Assembly (NCBI RefSeq): GCF_001908025.1
Contig: NZ_MQMG01000045.1
Location: 1 to 32,572 of the forward strand
Direction of reading: 5' to 3'
Length of the DNA stretch: 32,572 nucleotides
From: Geobacillus proteiniphilus
GTDB lineage: Bacteria > Bacillota > Bacilli > Bacillales > Anoxybacillaceae
Below are positions 1-9,005 of this stretch, piece by piece. The position numbers and the translations under genes are program-made. Position 1 is the stretch's first letter, and every line of letters starts with the position of its first letter. Below the pieces are notes generated by a model. The model made no database searches, was not told where the DNA came from, and saw only the letters and a list, made by a program, of their open reading frames with translations.

Positions 1-633
1 AGGAACCATAAAATCAGCCGTCAAATCGTCCGTTTTGCCCTCGCCAACGGTGTTGGCGTGATTCGGATGGAAGAGTTGACGGGGATTCGGAAGCGGGCAA
101 CATCGGCCAAAGAAGCGGGACGAAGCCTTCACTCTTGGGCGTTTCATCAATTGCAAACGATGATTGCCTATAACTCATATTTCGCAACCTTTGCATAATA
201 TACAAAAAACAACCTGGATATTCGCATAAAAATAATTTTTTATACAAAAATTGTAAAATAATTAATTTTTATTCGGTCAAATCGGGCTTATTTCGAATTT
301 TTATTCAGGGTGCGAAATGTGAGCTATAAAGCGGAAATGGCGGGCATTCGGGTGGAGTGGGTGAAGCCGACCTATACAAGCCAAACATGCCGATGCGGGC
401 ATCGAGAGAAAGCGAACCGAAACGGCATCCACTTCCAATGCAAAAAATGCGGATATACGATTCATGCCGACTTGAATGGCGCCATCAACATCGCCAAAGC
501 GATTTCGGGCTTGAGCGCCGAACCTAGCGCACTGGTCACAGGTGCGCCGCCCATTGGGGTACATCTTAACCCGATGGGACGGGGTGATGACACACCCCCG
601 AACTTGGGCGTTGTCCGAACCAGAAATGGATGA
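1..633 (+). pseudogene. tnpB: TnpB (IS605/IS1341-type) RNA-guided nuclease, 3' part, interrupted
   Basis: This is the C-terminal part of a TnpB transposon-encoded nuclease; the gene begins before the window. Frame 1 reads through a RuvC-II-like block (VIRMEELTGIRKR, Glu in MEEL) and stops at 196-198 inside an AT-rich insertion. The rest resumes at 329 with AEMAGIRVEWVKPTYTSQ, a zinc finger (CRCGH and CKKCGY) and the RuvC-III block HADLNGAINIAK, ending at 633. Removing 173-328 joins the halves in frame as ...MIAY-KAEM.... TnpB normally cuts DNA guided by an omega-RNA made from the element's right end. As it stands no full protein can be made. The first cysteine pair is CxC rather than the commoner CxxC. 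No TnpA is visible. Confidence 0.9.
173..324. mobile_element. 152-bp MITE-like element inserted in tnpB
   Basis: This AT-rich block is bounded by 18-bp terminal inverted repeats: ACTCATATTTCGCAACCT at 173-190 and the complement of AGGGTGCGAAATGTGAGC at 307-324, 15 of 18 positions matching. It is flanked by TATA at 169-172 and TATA at 325-328. Deleting the element plus one TATA (156 bp) restores the tnpB frame exactly, which is strong evidence for insertion with a 4-bp duplication (a TA duplication cannot be excluded because TATA is self-repeating). It has no coding capacity, so it must have been moved by a transposase in trans. The family is not recognised. Confidence 0.8.
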
Positions 634-684
634 GGGCGCAAACGACCCAAGAATCCCACGCCCTTTAGGCGTGTGGAGTGTCAA
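500..684 (+). ncRNA. Candidate omega-RNA region and transposon right end
   Basis: In IS605/IS1341 elements the 3' part of tnpB and the adjoining right end encode the omega-RNA that guides TnpB. Here the tnpB 3' end is followed by a subterminal hairpin, CACGCC (657-662) pairing with GGCGTG (668-673), and then GTGGAGTGTCAA, a typical right end, closing near 684. The sequence from 685 on would be the guide. The 5' boundary is a guess. Function is inferred from family knowledge. Confidence 0.45.
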
Positions 685-760
685 AACAATTCTCTACAAT
701 ACGTGGCTGAGAAGTGTAAAACACAATTTCAAATAGTTATAGTGGTACTCATTTTGCCGT

Positions 761-809
761 GCAGGTAAAGGGATGTCCTAAAGGGGAGCATCCCTATTTT
801 ATCACCTGC
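761..809 (+). terminator. Hairpin/terminator downstream of the IS remnant
   Basis: GGGATG (770-775) pairs with CATCCC (789-794), followed by TATTTTAT; outer arms GCAGGT (761-766) and ACCTGC (804-809) can extend the fold. It reads as a terminator on the plus strand. No intact plus-strand gene precedes it, so it probably belonged to a gene lying before the IS insertion. The rest of 685-952 holds only this hairpin and the candidate bgl promoter. Confidence 0.5.
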
Positions 810-842
810 CATGTTTTGACCGATCTTGCCCCTTTTCCTGGC

Positions 843-872
843 TTGTTCTGAAAAAAGCAACTATGTCATAAT
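843..872 (+). promoter_or_regulatory. Candidate promoter for the GH1 gene
   Basis: TTGTTC (843-848), 18-nt spacer, CATAAT (867-872). The -35 is weak and the -10 is good. It lies about 80 nt before the GTG start. No convincing cre or PTS-regulator site was seen. Confidence 0.35.
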
Positions 873-940
873 GAAAATAACGCCTGAAAGTCAACGTGCT
901 ATGTTTTCGAATCAGCGAATCATTGTCCGTTCGCACATAG

Positions 941-2320
<1,380 letters not shown>

Positions 2321-2342
2321 AGCAAGAACGAGTTTCAAAAGA

Positions 2343-2365
2343 GGCGGGGAAGCCCCCGCCTTTTT
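2343..2365. terminator. Bidirectional intrinsic terminator
   Basis: GGCGGGG (2343-2349) pairs with CCCCGCC (2354-2360), followed by five T on the plus strand. AAAA before the hairpin gives a T-run on the other strand. It serves the GH1 gene and the convergent PIN toxin gene, whose stop codon lies in the T-run. Confidence 0.88.
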
Positions 2366-2780
2366 ACCAGCCTTTAGGGCGACCGTGGCGAATGTTCAAT
2401 CGTTTAAAATGTTTGTCCCAAGTAACGACATCTTCTGGGGGATTCGCTTTTGCATGAGCGGCGATATACGCGTCAATGAAATCCACCTTTTTCTCGCCAT
2501 AATCTCGAAGCGCCTGTTGCACAACATCTTTTTCCTCTGTTTCGATCCCGATCCCGTTGGTAAACTTTAATAAGGCGGCGGAAATGTCGGACGGCGATGC
2601 TTGATAGACGGAGGCCAGCACCCAGCAACATTCTGCGACGACGAGCGGATTAAGGCGCAAAATCAATTCTCCTGCTTCTACTTTCTGCAACATGTCCCCA
2701 ACTTCTTCCGCAAGCTCTTGGGGATGGCCGGTCATGATTCGAATCACGACATTTGTGTCAATCCACAGCTTGCGAGCCAC
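2364..2780 (-). CDS. PIN-domain toxin, VapC-like ribonuclease
   Basis: A 138-residue PIN-domain protein, expected to be a Mg-dependent RNase that blocks translation when free of its antitoxin. The acidic residues are in place: Asp8 (WIDTN), Glu50 (VVAECCWVL), Asp100/Asp103 (VDFIDAYIA) and Asp122 (TWDKHF). It starts with GTG at 2780, directly after the antitoxin stop codon, with GGGGAGG inside the antitoxin 3' end as its ribosome binding site, so the two are translationally coupled. Which RNA it cuts cannot be told from sequence. It ends in the bidirectional terminator shared with the GH1 gene. Confidence 0.88.
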   Translation of the reverse strand: MARKLWIDTNVVIRIMTGHPQELAEEVGDMLQKVEAGELILRLNPLVVAECCWVLASVYQASPSDISAALLKFTNGIGIETEEKDVVQQALRDYGEKKVDFIDAYIAAHAKANPPEDVVTWDKHFKRLNIRHGRPKGW

Positions 2781-3092
2781 TTAGTTTTCCTCCCCGTCTT
2801 TCAATTCTTTTGCTCCCATCGTACGATATACTTCATCTCGGATTTCCTCAACGGGGCGGAACGGCTGATTGGTTTTGAGAATGCCGATTAATTGTGACAA
2901 GCGATATTTCTTCGTGACTTCCACTTTTATTTCTCCATCTTGGTTGACAATAAACGTCAGATCATCGCCTTCGGTGAGGCCTAATGTTTTCCGGATTTCA
3001 GCAGGAATGACCACTTGCCCTCGGCTGGACAGCTTGCTTGTCGCTTTCATGACGATCGGCGATGGTTGATCCGAAACATTCATTTTCTCCAT
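2781..3092 (-). CDS. AbrB/SpoVT-type antitoxin of the PIN toxin
   Basis: About 103 residues. The central swapped-hairpin DNA-binding domain (KLSSRGQVVIPAEIRKTL, then LTEGDDLTFIV) is the AbrB/MazE/VapB type. The C-terminal half is charged and would wrap the toxin. The ATG at 3092 is preceded by AGGAAGGAG about 12 nt away; an upstream in-frame GTG (3119) overlaps that ribosome binding site and is rejected, and an ATG at 3083 is possible. It is the first gene of the pair, as expected for an antitoxin that also represses its own promoter (known for the family, not shown here). Confidence 0.87.
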   Translation of the reverse strand: MEKMNVSDQPSPIVMKATSKLSSRGQVVIPAEIRKTLGLTEGDDLTFIVNQDGEIKVEVTKKYRLSQLIGILKTNQPFRPVEEIRDEVYRTMGAKELKDGEEN

Positions 3093-3136
3093 TGGTGCGT
3101 TTCGCTCCTTCCTAAACACTTTTCATACTTACTTTT

Positions 3137-3166
3137 ATTATATGTCTTATTTGTATGTTTAATCAA
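3137..3166 (-). promoter_or_regulatory. Promoter of the toxin-antitoxin operon
   Basis: On the minus strand: TTGATT (3161-3166), 18-nt spacer, perfect TATAAT (3137-3142). Transcription would start near 3130, about 40 nt before the antitoxin ATG. The surrounding DNA is very AT-rich. The remaining gap to 3300 shows nothing recognisable. Confidence 0.7.
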
Positions 3167-3300
3167 TCATTGAAAATCATATTATTTTTGGTGTAGTAAG
3201 AAGTTGTGTGGGGGACAACAACAATGATGAGAATGGACGTTGAACGCTCTCCTACCTACGCTCATGCGTGGAAGAGGGGGGCTTCTCGGTTTGGAATGAT

Positions 3301-3330
3301 AAAAAAGCCGGTCCCATCAAGGGACCAGCT
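3301..3330 (-). terminator. Intrinsic terminator of the cyclase gene
   Basis: Nine-pair stem (3307-3315 with 3321-3329, one G-U pair) and a 5-nt loop, followed on the minus strand by six T (3301-3306). It sits directly after the cyclase stop codon. Confidence 0.9.
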
Positions 3331-3334
3331 GTTT

Positions 3335-3952
3335 TCACGGCTCGCGGTCAAACAGCAAGACGCGCGCCGGGGCGGCGTCGGTGCCGACGAGTTTGAGCGG
3401 AGCGGCGACCATGAAATAGCGGCCTTCGGGGACGTCTTTCAGCCGCAGCCCTTCGATGACGATGACACCGGCGCCAAACAGCGTTTTATGGGTTGGGTGG
3501 CCTTCTTGCGCCCGCTCGATGCCAAGGGCGTCGATGCCGACGCCGCGGATCCGTTTGCCGGCCAAATAACGGGCCGCGTCTTCGGCGACGAAAATAAACT
3601 CGAAATGGAACGCATCCTCAAACGAATTTTTCGTTTTGAACAAAACGAAGTCGCCTTCTTGAATGTCAAGGTGGGCGATATCGTCTTTCGTGATCCGGTC
3701 GTTGACATGCGTCAAATCGAACAGCTTGCACGGGCCGACGAGGTCGTTCAATGGAATCGTTTCAAACGTCGCCCCGCCTTCGACCATATGGAGGGGCGCG
3801 TCAATGTGCGTGCCGGTGTGCACGTCCATGTCAATGCGCGATTCGGTCACATAGCCGTTTGTGACGGTGGTGCGTTTCGGCTGTTTTTCCGGTTTGTTTT
3901 TGTATACCGGCATGCCTTCGTAAATCGGGGCGGTGACGTCATACACCTTCAT
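3335..3952 (-). CDS. Cyclase family protein (kynurenine formamidase-like metal hydrolase)
   Basis: A 205-residue member of the cyclase/KynB-like family of metal-dependent hydrolases. The signature DVHTGTHIDAPLH (about residues 43-55) carries the His/Asp metal ligands. Family members hydrolyse N-formylkynurenine or other amides and esters, but no tryptophan-degradation genes adjoin it, so the substrate is unknown. ATG at 3952 with AAGGAG (3963-3968) 10 nt upstream. It lies about 100 nt downstream of zwf on the same strand, separated by hairpins, and has its own strong terminator. Confidence 0.82.
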   Translation of the reverse strand: MKVYDVTAPIYEGMPVYKNKPEKQPKRTTVTNGYVTESRIDMDVHTGTHIDAPLHMVEGGATFETIPLNDLVGPCKLFDLTHVNDRITKDDIAHLDIQEGDFVLFKTKNSFEDAFHFEFIFVAEDAARYLAGKRIRGVGIDALGIERAQEGHPTHKTLFGAGVIVIEGLRLKDVPEGRYFMVAAPLKLVGTDAAPARVLLFDREP

Positions 3953-3983
3953 CGTTCATTCGCTCCTTTGCATGAGGGATAAA

Positions 3984-4050
3984 GGGGCAAGCGCCCCATG
4001 TTGGTTTGTCAAAGAGGACGCGATGGGCGCAACAGGCGGGCCATCGCGTC
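3984..4050 (-). terminator. Two hairpins after zwf
   Basis: A perfect 10-bp stem GACGCGATGG (4017-4026) / CCATCGCGTC (4041-4050) begins right after the zwf stop. It is followed on the minus strand by CTCTTTG, then by a second GC hairpin GGGGC/GCCCC (3984-3997) trailed by TTTATCC. The U-tracts are poor, so termination may be partial and leave read-through into the cyclase gene. Confidence 0.55.
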
Positions 4051-4051
4051 T

Positions 4052-5545
4052 TTACGAACGCGGATGCTCGATCGGCCACCAGTGGAAGCCGTCTTTTTTG
4101 AGCAGCTCGTCCGCAGCCGCCGGGCCCATGGAGCCAGCCGCGTAGTTCGGAAAGTCGGCAGCTTTTGTGTTCGCCCACACCTCAGAAATCGGGTCGACAA
4201 ACTGCCATGACGCTGCTACCTCATCCCAATGGGTGAAGTTTGTCGCATCGCCGCGCATGCAGTCGTACAGCAGCTTTTCGTATGCTTCCGGCGTGTTGAT
4301 CCCGTCGATGCAGTTGTTGCAATAGTCGAGTTGAAATGGAGCTGTTATGGTCGTCGATTCCCCGGTTTTTTTGCCGTTTAAATGAAGGGTGATCCCTTCG
4401 TCCGGCTGGATGTGGATGACGAGCAAGTTCGGGGCGATCGTCTCATTCGTCCGGTAATACAAGTTCATCGGTACATCTTTAAATTGGACGACGATTTTCG
4501 TCGATTTTTCCGCCATCCGTTTGCCGGTGCGAATGTAAAACGGCACGCCGGCCCAACGGAAGTTGTCGATCAGGAGTTTTCCAGCGACGAACGTTTCCGT
4601 GTTCGAGTCCGGATCGACGTTTGGCTCCTCGCGGTACGCCGGCACGTTTTTGCCGTGGATCACCCCGCGCCCGTATTGGCCGCGCACGAAATAGCGGTCG
4701 ACTTCATCGTGCGCAATCGGGCGCAAGGCGCGCAACACTTTCACTTTTTCATGGCGGATGTCATCGGTCGTCAATTTAATCGGCGGTTCCATCGCCAAAA
4801 GAGCGACCATTTGCAGCATATGGTTTTGCACCATGTCGCGCAGCGCCCCGGAATGGTCGTAGTAGCGGCCGCGGTCTTCGACGCCGAGCGTTTCGCTCGA
4901 TGTGATTTGAATGTTGGCGATGAACCGGTTGTTCCAAAGCGGCTCGAAAATGGCGTTTGAAAAGCGGATGACCTCGATGTTTTGCACCATTTCTTTGCCG
5001 AGGTAATGGTCGATCCGGTAAATTTCCCGCTCGGAAAAGACGCGGCGAATCTCGTCATTCAGCTTCTCGGCGCTCGCCAAGTCGTGCCCGAACGGCTTTT
5101 CGATGACGAGCCGCTTAAAGCCGCGCGTTTCCGTCAATCCTTCCGACTGCAAGCGGGAAGTAACGGTGCCGAAAAATTCCGGCGCCATCGCCAAGTAAAA
5201 GATGCGGTTGCCTTCGGTCTCGTATGTGCCGTCGAGCTGTTCAAGGAGCGACTTTAAGCGCTGGTACGACTCGGCTTCCGTCACGTCGAACGGATGGTAA
5301 TAGAAATGGGAGGTGAATCGGCCGTCGGCGAGCTTTTGGTGAAACGCCGTTTCGACCGAGTCGCGCACATAGTTCCGGAACTCGTCGGCCGACAACGGGC
5401 GGCGCGCGACGCCGACGACAGCGAATTGCTCGTTCAAATGCCCTTTTTCATACAGGCGGTAAAGGGACGGAAACAGTTTCCGTTTCGCCAAATCTCCCGT
5501 CGCTCCGAAAATGACGATGATCGATTTCGGATTCATGTTGTCCAC
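4052..5545 (-). CDS. zwf: Glucose-6-phosphate 1-dehydrogenase
   Basis: First enzyme of the oxidative pentose phosphate pathway: glucose-6-phosphate plus NADP+ to 6-phosphogluconolactone. 497 residues, normal length. The N-terminal Rossmann motif is FGATGDLAKRK (about 13-23), the substrate signature RIDHYLGKE is at 177-185, and the catalytic base is His242 in MVQNH. The GTG at 5545 is supported by GCGAGGT 8 nt upstream; the in-frame ATG at 5536 would be too far from it. A vegetative promoter lies just upstream. Adjacent divergent rnz matches B. subtilis order, but 6-phosphogluconate dehydrogenase is not beside it. Confidence 0.97.
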   Translation of the reverse strand: MDNMNPKSIIVIFGATGDLAKRKLFPSLYRLYEKGHLNEQFAVVGVARRPLSADEFRNYVRDSVETAFHQKLADGRFTSHFYYHPFDVTEAESYQRLKSLLEQLDGTYETEGNRIFYLAMAPEFFGTVTSRLQSEGLTETRGFKRLVIEKPFGHDLASAEKLNDEIRRVFSEREIYRIDHYLGKEMVQNIEVIRFSNAIFEPLWNNRFIANIQITSSETLGVEDRGRYYDHSGALRDMVQNHMLQMVALLAMEPPIKLTTDDIRHEKVKVLRALRPIAHDEVDRYFVRGQYGRGVIHGKNVPAYREEPNVDPDSNTETFVAGKLLIDNFRWAGVPFYIRTGKRMAEKSTKIVVQFKDVPMNLYYRTNETIAPNLLVIHIQPDEGITLHLNGKKTGESTTITAPFQLDYCNNCIDGINTPEAYEKLLYDCMRGDATNFTHWDEVAASWQFVDPISEVWANTKAADFPNYAAGSMGPAAADELLKKDGFHWWPIEHPRS

Positions 5546-5589
5546 CGTATGTACCTCGCTTTAGCCAAATTTGTCTCTTCAATGAAACC

Positions 5590-5618
5590 ATTGTAGAGGT
5601 TTGCCGGTCGGAACGCAA
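5590..5618 (-). promoter_or_regulatory. Sigma-A-type promoter of zwf
   Basis: Minus strand: TTGCGT (5613-5618), 17-nt spacer, TACAAT (5590-5595). Transcription would start about 40 nt before the GTG start. Confidence 0.65.
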
Positions 5619-5664
5619 ACACTTTGTTGCTTTCCGGCGGGAAAGCGTTTATGTTCATGAAAGA

Positions 5665-5688
5665 GCCGGGCGCCAACCCGGCGTTTTT
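5665..5688 (+). terminator. Terminator-like hairpin in the rnz upstream region
   Basis: GCCGGG (5665-5670), 6-nt loop, CCCGGC (5677-5682), then GTTTTT. It points toward rnz and lies between two divergent genes, so no plus-strand gene precedes it. A weak candidate promoter (TTGCTT, 17 nt, TATGTT) would start transcription right before it; another weak one (TTGAAA, 17 nt, TACGCT) lies downstream. It could be a 5'-leader attenuator or a relic. Confidence 0.55.
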
Positions 5689-5773
5689 GAGCGCAAAAGA
5701 AAGTTGAAAAGCCGTTCCGACATTGGTACGCTAACAACAGGCAATGTTGAGCGAGAAAAAGGAGTGAAGCGCG

Positions 5774-6697
5774 TTGGAACTGTTGTTTTTAGGCACGGGT
5801 GCCGGCGTGCCGGCCAAAGAGCGCAACGTATCGTCCGTGGCCCTGCAGCTGCTTGGCGAACGCGGGGCGACATGGCTGTTTGACTGCGGCGAAGCGACGC
5901 AGCATCAAATTTTGCATACCGCCATTCGCCCGCGCCGCATCGAGCATATTTTTATTACTCACTTGCATGGCGACCATTTGTTCGGCTTGCCTGGACTGCT
6001 AGGCAGCCGTTCGTTTCAAAGCGGCGAGACGCCGCTTACAGTCTTTGGCCCGAGCGGTCTGCGCGCGTTTGTCGAAACGGCCCTTGCCGTCAGCGGGACA
6101 AAGCTCCGGTATGAACTGAACATTGTTGAGATCGATGAGGGCGTCATTTTTGACGACGACCGATTTACCGTCATTGCCAAGCGTCTCGACCATGGCATGA
6201 CGTCATACGGTTTCCGCGTCGTTGAAAAAGATTTGCCCGGCCCGCTGTTGGTCGAGCGATTGCAAGCACTCGGCGTCCGCCCCGGCCCGATTTATCAAGA
6301 GATCAAGCAAGGAAAAACGGTCGTGCTCGCTGACGGCACTGTGCTTGACGGGCGCGAGTTTGTCGGCCCGCCGCAAAAGGGGAGAATCGTCGCCGTGTTG
6401 GGCGACACCCGTTTTTGCGAAGCGGCGATTGAACTCGCCCGCGATGCCGATGTCATCGTCCACGAGGCGACGTTTGCCGCGGCGGAACAGCGGCTGGCCC
6501 ATGACTATTTCCATTCCACGGCCACAGACGCAGCCGAGGTGGCGAGGCGGGCCGGGGCGAAGCGGCTCATTTTAACCCATATCAGCTCTCGCTACCAAGG
6601 TGCGGCGGCGTTGCAGCTCGTCGCCGAGGCGCGCAGCGTGTTTCCGAATACCGAGCTCGCCGCTGATTTCGCCTCGTTTTCGATCCCGCGCGGTTAA
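5774..6697 (+). CDS. rnz: Ribonuclease Z
   Basis: Zinc-dependent endonuclease that removes the 3' trailer of tRNA precursors, especially those lacking an encoded CCA. 307 residues, the usual bacterial length. Metallo-beta-lactamase motif HLHGDH at 63-68, further ligands in [14 protein letters not shown] and LTHISSRY, and a flexible exosite arm between about 150 and 200. The start is TTG at 5774, about 9 nt after AAGGAG. The stop overlaps that of namA tail to tail by 4 bp, with no terminator between them. Confidence 0.96.
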   Translation: MELLFLGTGAGVPAKERNVSSVALQLLGERGATWLFDCGEATQHQILHTAIRPRRIEHIFITHLHGDHLFGLPGLLGSRSFQSGETPLTVFGPSGLRAFVETALAVSGTKLRYELNIVEIDEGVIFDDDRFTVIAKRLDHGMTSYGFRVVEKDLPGPLLVERLQALGVRPGPIYQEIKQGKTVVLADGTVLDGREFVGPPQKGRIVAVLGDTRFCEAAIELARDADVIVHEATFAAAEQRLAHDYFHSTATDAAEVARRAGAKRLILTHISSRYQGAAALQLVAEARSVFPNTELAADFASFSIPRG

Positions 6698-7716
6698 AAC
6701 CGCCAGCCGCGCTCGTATTGGACTGGCGCCGTGATTTTTGCGCCCAGCTCTCTCGCCGCGGCGTATGGCCAATACGGGTTGCGCAGCAGCTCGCGCCCCA
6801 AAAAAACGAGATCGGCGCGGCCGTTTTGCAAAATTTCTTCCGCTTGCCAGCCGGACGTAATGAGGCCGACAGCGCCGGTCGGGATGTCCGCTTCACGGCG
6901 GATCAGTTCGGCAAACGGCACTTGGTAGCCGGGATAGACGTTCATGCGCGCCGGCACGACGGCGCCGGAGCTGACATCGACGAGGTCGACTCCTTGTTCT
7001 TTCATCCGCTTGGCGTATGGGACATAGTCTTTGGCCGTCAGCCCGTCCGGATGGTAGTCGGACGCCGAGATGCGGACAAAAAGCGGTCCGTCCCACACCT
7101 CGCGGACAGCGTCGATCACGTCGCCCAAGAAACGGTAACGGTTTTCCGGAGAGCCGCCGTACTCGTCTTGGCGCCGGTTGGAGAGCGGCGATAAAAATTC
7201 GTTAATGAGGTAGCCGTGGGCGGCATGGATTTCGATGACGTCAAAGCCGGCTTCCTTCGCGCGCCGTGCGCCGTTTTGGAACGCTTGCACCGTTTCTTCA
7301 ATGTCGGCTTTCGTCATTTCTTTTGGCGTCGGCGACGAATCATCAAACGGGACGGCTGACGGAGCGATGATCTCTCCCGGCACTTGCGATTTTCTCCCCG
7401 CATGGGCAAGCTGGATGCCGATGGCCGCTCCATGCTCTTTCACAAGCCCAACGAGTTCGCGAAGCCCGGCGATATGGTCATCGCTCCAAATGCCTAAGTC
7501 GCGTTCAGAAATGCGGCCTTGCGGCGTCACGCCGGTCGCTTCAACGATAATCAAGCCGACTTGGCCGACAGCGCGAGCCGGGTAGTGGATTTTATGCCAC
7601 GTGCGTACGGCGCCGTCTTTCGTGTCGCACGAATACATGCACATCGGCGACATGACAATTCGGTTTTTCAGCGTCAGCCCGCGGATTGTATACGGCGAAA
7701 ACAGCATCGTGTTCAT
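6694..7716 (-). CDS. namA: NADPH dehydrogenase NamA (old yellow enzyme, YqjM)
   Basis: FMN-containing ene-reductase that reduces activated C=C bonds and nitro compounds with NADPH; thought to detoxify electrophiles. 340 residues. Hallmarks of the YqjM class are present: Cys26 and Tyr28 (PMCMY), His164/His167/Tyr169 (EIHAAHGYL) and the C-terminal Arg336 (YERGWRF), which in the family reaches into the neighbouring subunit's active site. ATG at 7716 with AAAGGAG upstream. A perfect palindrome lies between the candidate promoter and the ribosome binding site, suggesting repressor control. Confidence 0.96.
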   Translation of the reverse strand: MNTMLFSPYTIRGLTLKNRIVMSPMCMYSCDTKDGAVRTWHKIHYPARAVGQVGLIIVEATGVTPQGRISERDLGIWSDDHIAGLRELVGLVKEHGAAIGIQLAHAGRKSQVPGEIIAPSAVPFDDSSPTPKEMTKADIEETVQAFQNGARRAKEAGFDVIEIHAAHGYLINEFLSPLSNRRQDEYGGSPENRYRFLGDVIDAVREVWDGPLFVRISASDYHPDGLTAKDYVPYAKRMKEQGVDLVDVSSGAVVPARMNVYPGYQVPFAELIRREADIPTGAVGLITSGWQAEEILQNGRADLVFLGRELLRNPYWPYAAARELGAKITAPVQYERGWRF

Positions 7717-7739
7717 GACAAGCAGCTCCTTTCTAGGCC

Positions 7740-7754
7740 AATGAATGGTTCATT
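7740..7754. promoter_or_regulatory. Candidate operator of namA
   Basis: Perfect palindrome AATGAA-TGG-TTCATT, just downstream of the candidate -10 and 24 nt before the namA start. The half-site recurs upstream of yqjP at 9128-9145. The form suits a TetR-like repressor; the regulator is unknown. Confidence 0.45.
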
Positions 7755-7759
7755 ACTGA

Positions 7760-7787
7760 ATGATAGCACGCTGCTTATCAAAAACAA
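7760..7787 (-). promoter_or_regulatory. Candidate namA promoter
   Basis: Minus strand: TTGTTT (7782-7787), 16-nt spacer, TATCAT (7760-7765). Weak -35, fair -10. Confidence 0.4.
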
Positions 7788-7824
7788 AATAAAACGGATT
7801 GTCGCCGTGTTCGGGCTAGGCGGG

Positions 7825-7855
7825 AAAAGGAGCGGCGCGCTCCGGAGGTCCGCTC
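7825..7855 (-). terminator. Terminator of proI
   Basis: Directly after the proI stop, GAGCGG pairs with CCGCTC (7850-7855 and 7830-7835 on the plus strand), followed on the minus strand by CTTTTCC. Further GC pairing within the loop is possible. Confidence 0.6.
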
Positions 7856-7856
7856 T

Positions 7857-8699
7857 TTACGCTTCGGCGATGGCAGCGAGAAGAGCGCTGCCGAGCTCTT
7901 CGGAGCGGGCCGTCGCCCGGCGGATGCAGGCGATGACCGCTTCTTGGAACCGGTATTGCTCAAGCACGCCAATGCCGGCTTCGGTCGTGCCGCCTGGGCT
8001 CGTGACTTCACGGCGCAGGACGGATGGGTGCTTGTCGGACGCTTTTAGCATCTCGGCTGCGCCGATGATCGTTTGCAAAATGAGCCGTTTGGCGACATCT
8101 CGCTCAAGGCCGATGTCGGCCGCCGCTTTTTCCATCGCTTCGACCAAGTAATACACATACGCCGGACCGCTTCCGGACAGGCCGGTGACCGCATGCAAGT
8201 CCTTCTCCGGCACAACAGCGACGATGCCGACCGTTTCAAACAGCTGTTTGGCGACCTCAAGATGTTCTTTCGCGGCGAAGCGGCCGCCGGCGATCGCGGT
8301 CGCCGATAAGCCGACGGCGGCGGATGTGTTTGGCATGGCGCGCACGACAGGGATGTTGCGTCCGGCGAGCCGTTCGATCGTCTCGGTCGTGATGCCGGCG
8401 AGCAGTGAAAGAATGAGCTGATGGGCGCGGAGGGTCGGTGCGATGGCGTTCATCGCTTCGACGACATCTTTCGGCTTCATCGCCAAAATGACGATATCCG
8501 CTTGTTTGACGGCTTCTTGCGCGCAACTCGCCGTGCAAACACCGTATTGGCGCGCCAGCTCCTCGAGCCGAGCGCGGTTTTGTCGGTTGGCGACGACAAT
8601 GTGCGCCGGATGGCAAAACGCTTTCGTCATGCCGGCGATGAGCGCTTCCGCCATCGAGCCGGCGCCGATGAGCGCGATCGTTCGTTCGTTGTTCATCAT
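7857..8699 (-). CDS. proI: Pyrroline-5-carboxylate reductase
   Basis: Last step of proline synthesis: 1-pyrroline-5-carboxylate plus NAD(P)H to proline. About 280 residues. N-terminal dinucleotide motif IGAGSMAEAL and the P5CR signature region LSGSGPAYVYYLVEAM near the C-terminal dimerisation domain. The start is ATG at 8699 (or the next codon, 8696) behind AAGGAGG (8706-8712); an upstream in-frame ATG at 8732 lacks a ribosome binding site and lies in the leader. The gene follows a complete T-box leader, so it is expected to be switched on by uncharged tRNA-Pro. Confidence 0.95.
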   Translation of the reverse strand: MMNNERTIALIGAGSMAEALIAGMTKAFCHPAHIVVANRQNRARLEELARQYGVCTASCAQEAVKQADIVILAMKPKDVVEAMNAIAPTLRAHQLILSLLAGITTETIERLAGRNIPVVRAMPNTSAAVGLSATAIAGGRFAAKEHLEVAKQLFETVGIVAVVPEKDLHAVTGLSGSGPAYVYYLVEAMEKAAADIGLERDVAKRLILQTIIGAAEMLKASDKHPSVLRREVTSPGGTTEAGIGVLEQYRFQEAVIACIRRATARSEELGSALLAAIAEA

Positions 8700-8730
8700 T
8701 CCACTCCTCCTTGCCTTGGTGTATCCATCC

Positions 8731-8773
8731 AAAAGAAAAAGGTTTCCCGTCCTGCAAAAGGACGGAAAACCTT
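8731..8773 (-). terminator. T-box-controlled leader terminator of proI
   Basis: A 14-pair stem (8739-8752 with 8760-8773) with a 7-nt loop, followed on the minus strand by TTTTTCTTTT. It starts just after the T-box sequence, so formation of the antiterminator would block it. Confidence 0.92.
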
Positions 8774-9000
8774 CGTTTCCGCGGTACCACCTTTTTTGGC
8801 CCGATTTGGCCCAAGCGCCAAACAGACCCGACTCTGCCCCGATAACGCCGGGGAGGCGTTTAGGTTGGCCTAACAGCTCCTAGGGTAGGTTCAACCGCAA
8901 AGAGGGCCGCAAAGCCTTCCAGCCGCGGGCTTCGCTCTCTGGTGCCGTTTGCGGTTTACTGGCCCTGTTCATCGCCGGTTTGCCGTATCCGTGATGTTAT
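8774..9000 (-). ncRNA. T-box leader RNA controlling proI
   Basis: The minus strand carries the T-box core GGTGGTACCGCGG (8781-8793), whose UGGU can pair with the ACCA end of tRNA-Pro. Upstream are typical Stem I features: GATGAACAGGG, AGTAAA, the AGAGAGC bulge and TGAACC. Stem I can be folded with CCGCAAA/UUUGCGG above and CAGGG/CUUUG below, leaving CCCU (8903-8906) opposite AGUAAA, so CCU or CCC is the candidate proline specifier. The fold was made by hand and the specifier is less certain than the T-box itself. Confidence 0.93.
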
Positions 9001-9005
9001 TAGTC

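Noticed and set aside
3206-3982. 258-residue plus-strand open frame over the cyclase gene
   Set aside because: It is antisense to a well-supported family protein, has no recognisable domain and reflects the high-GC reading-frame bias.
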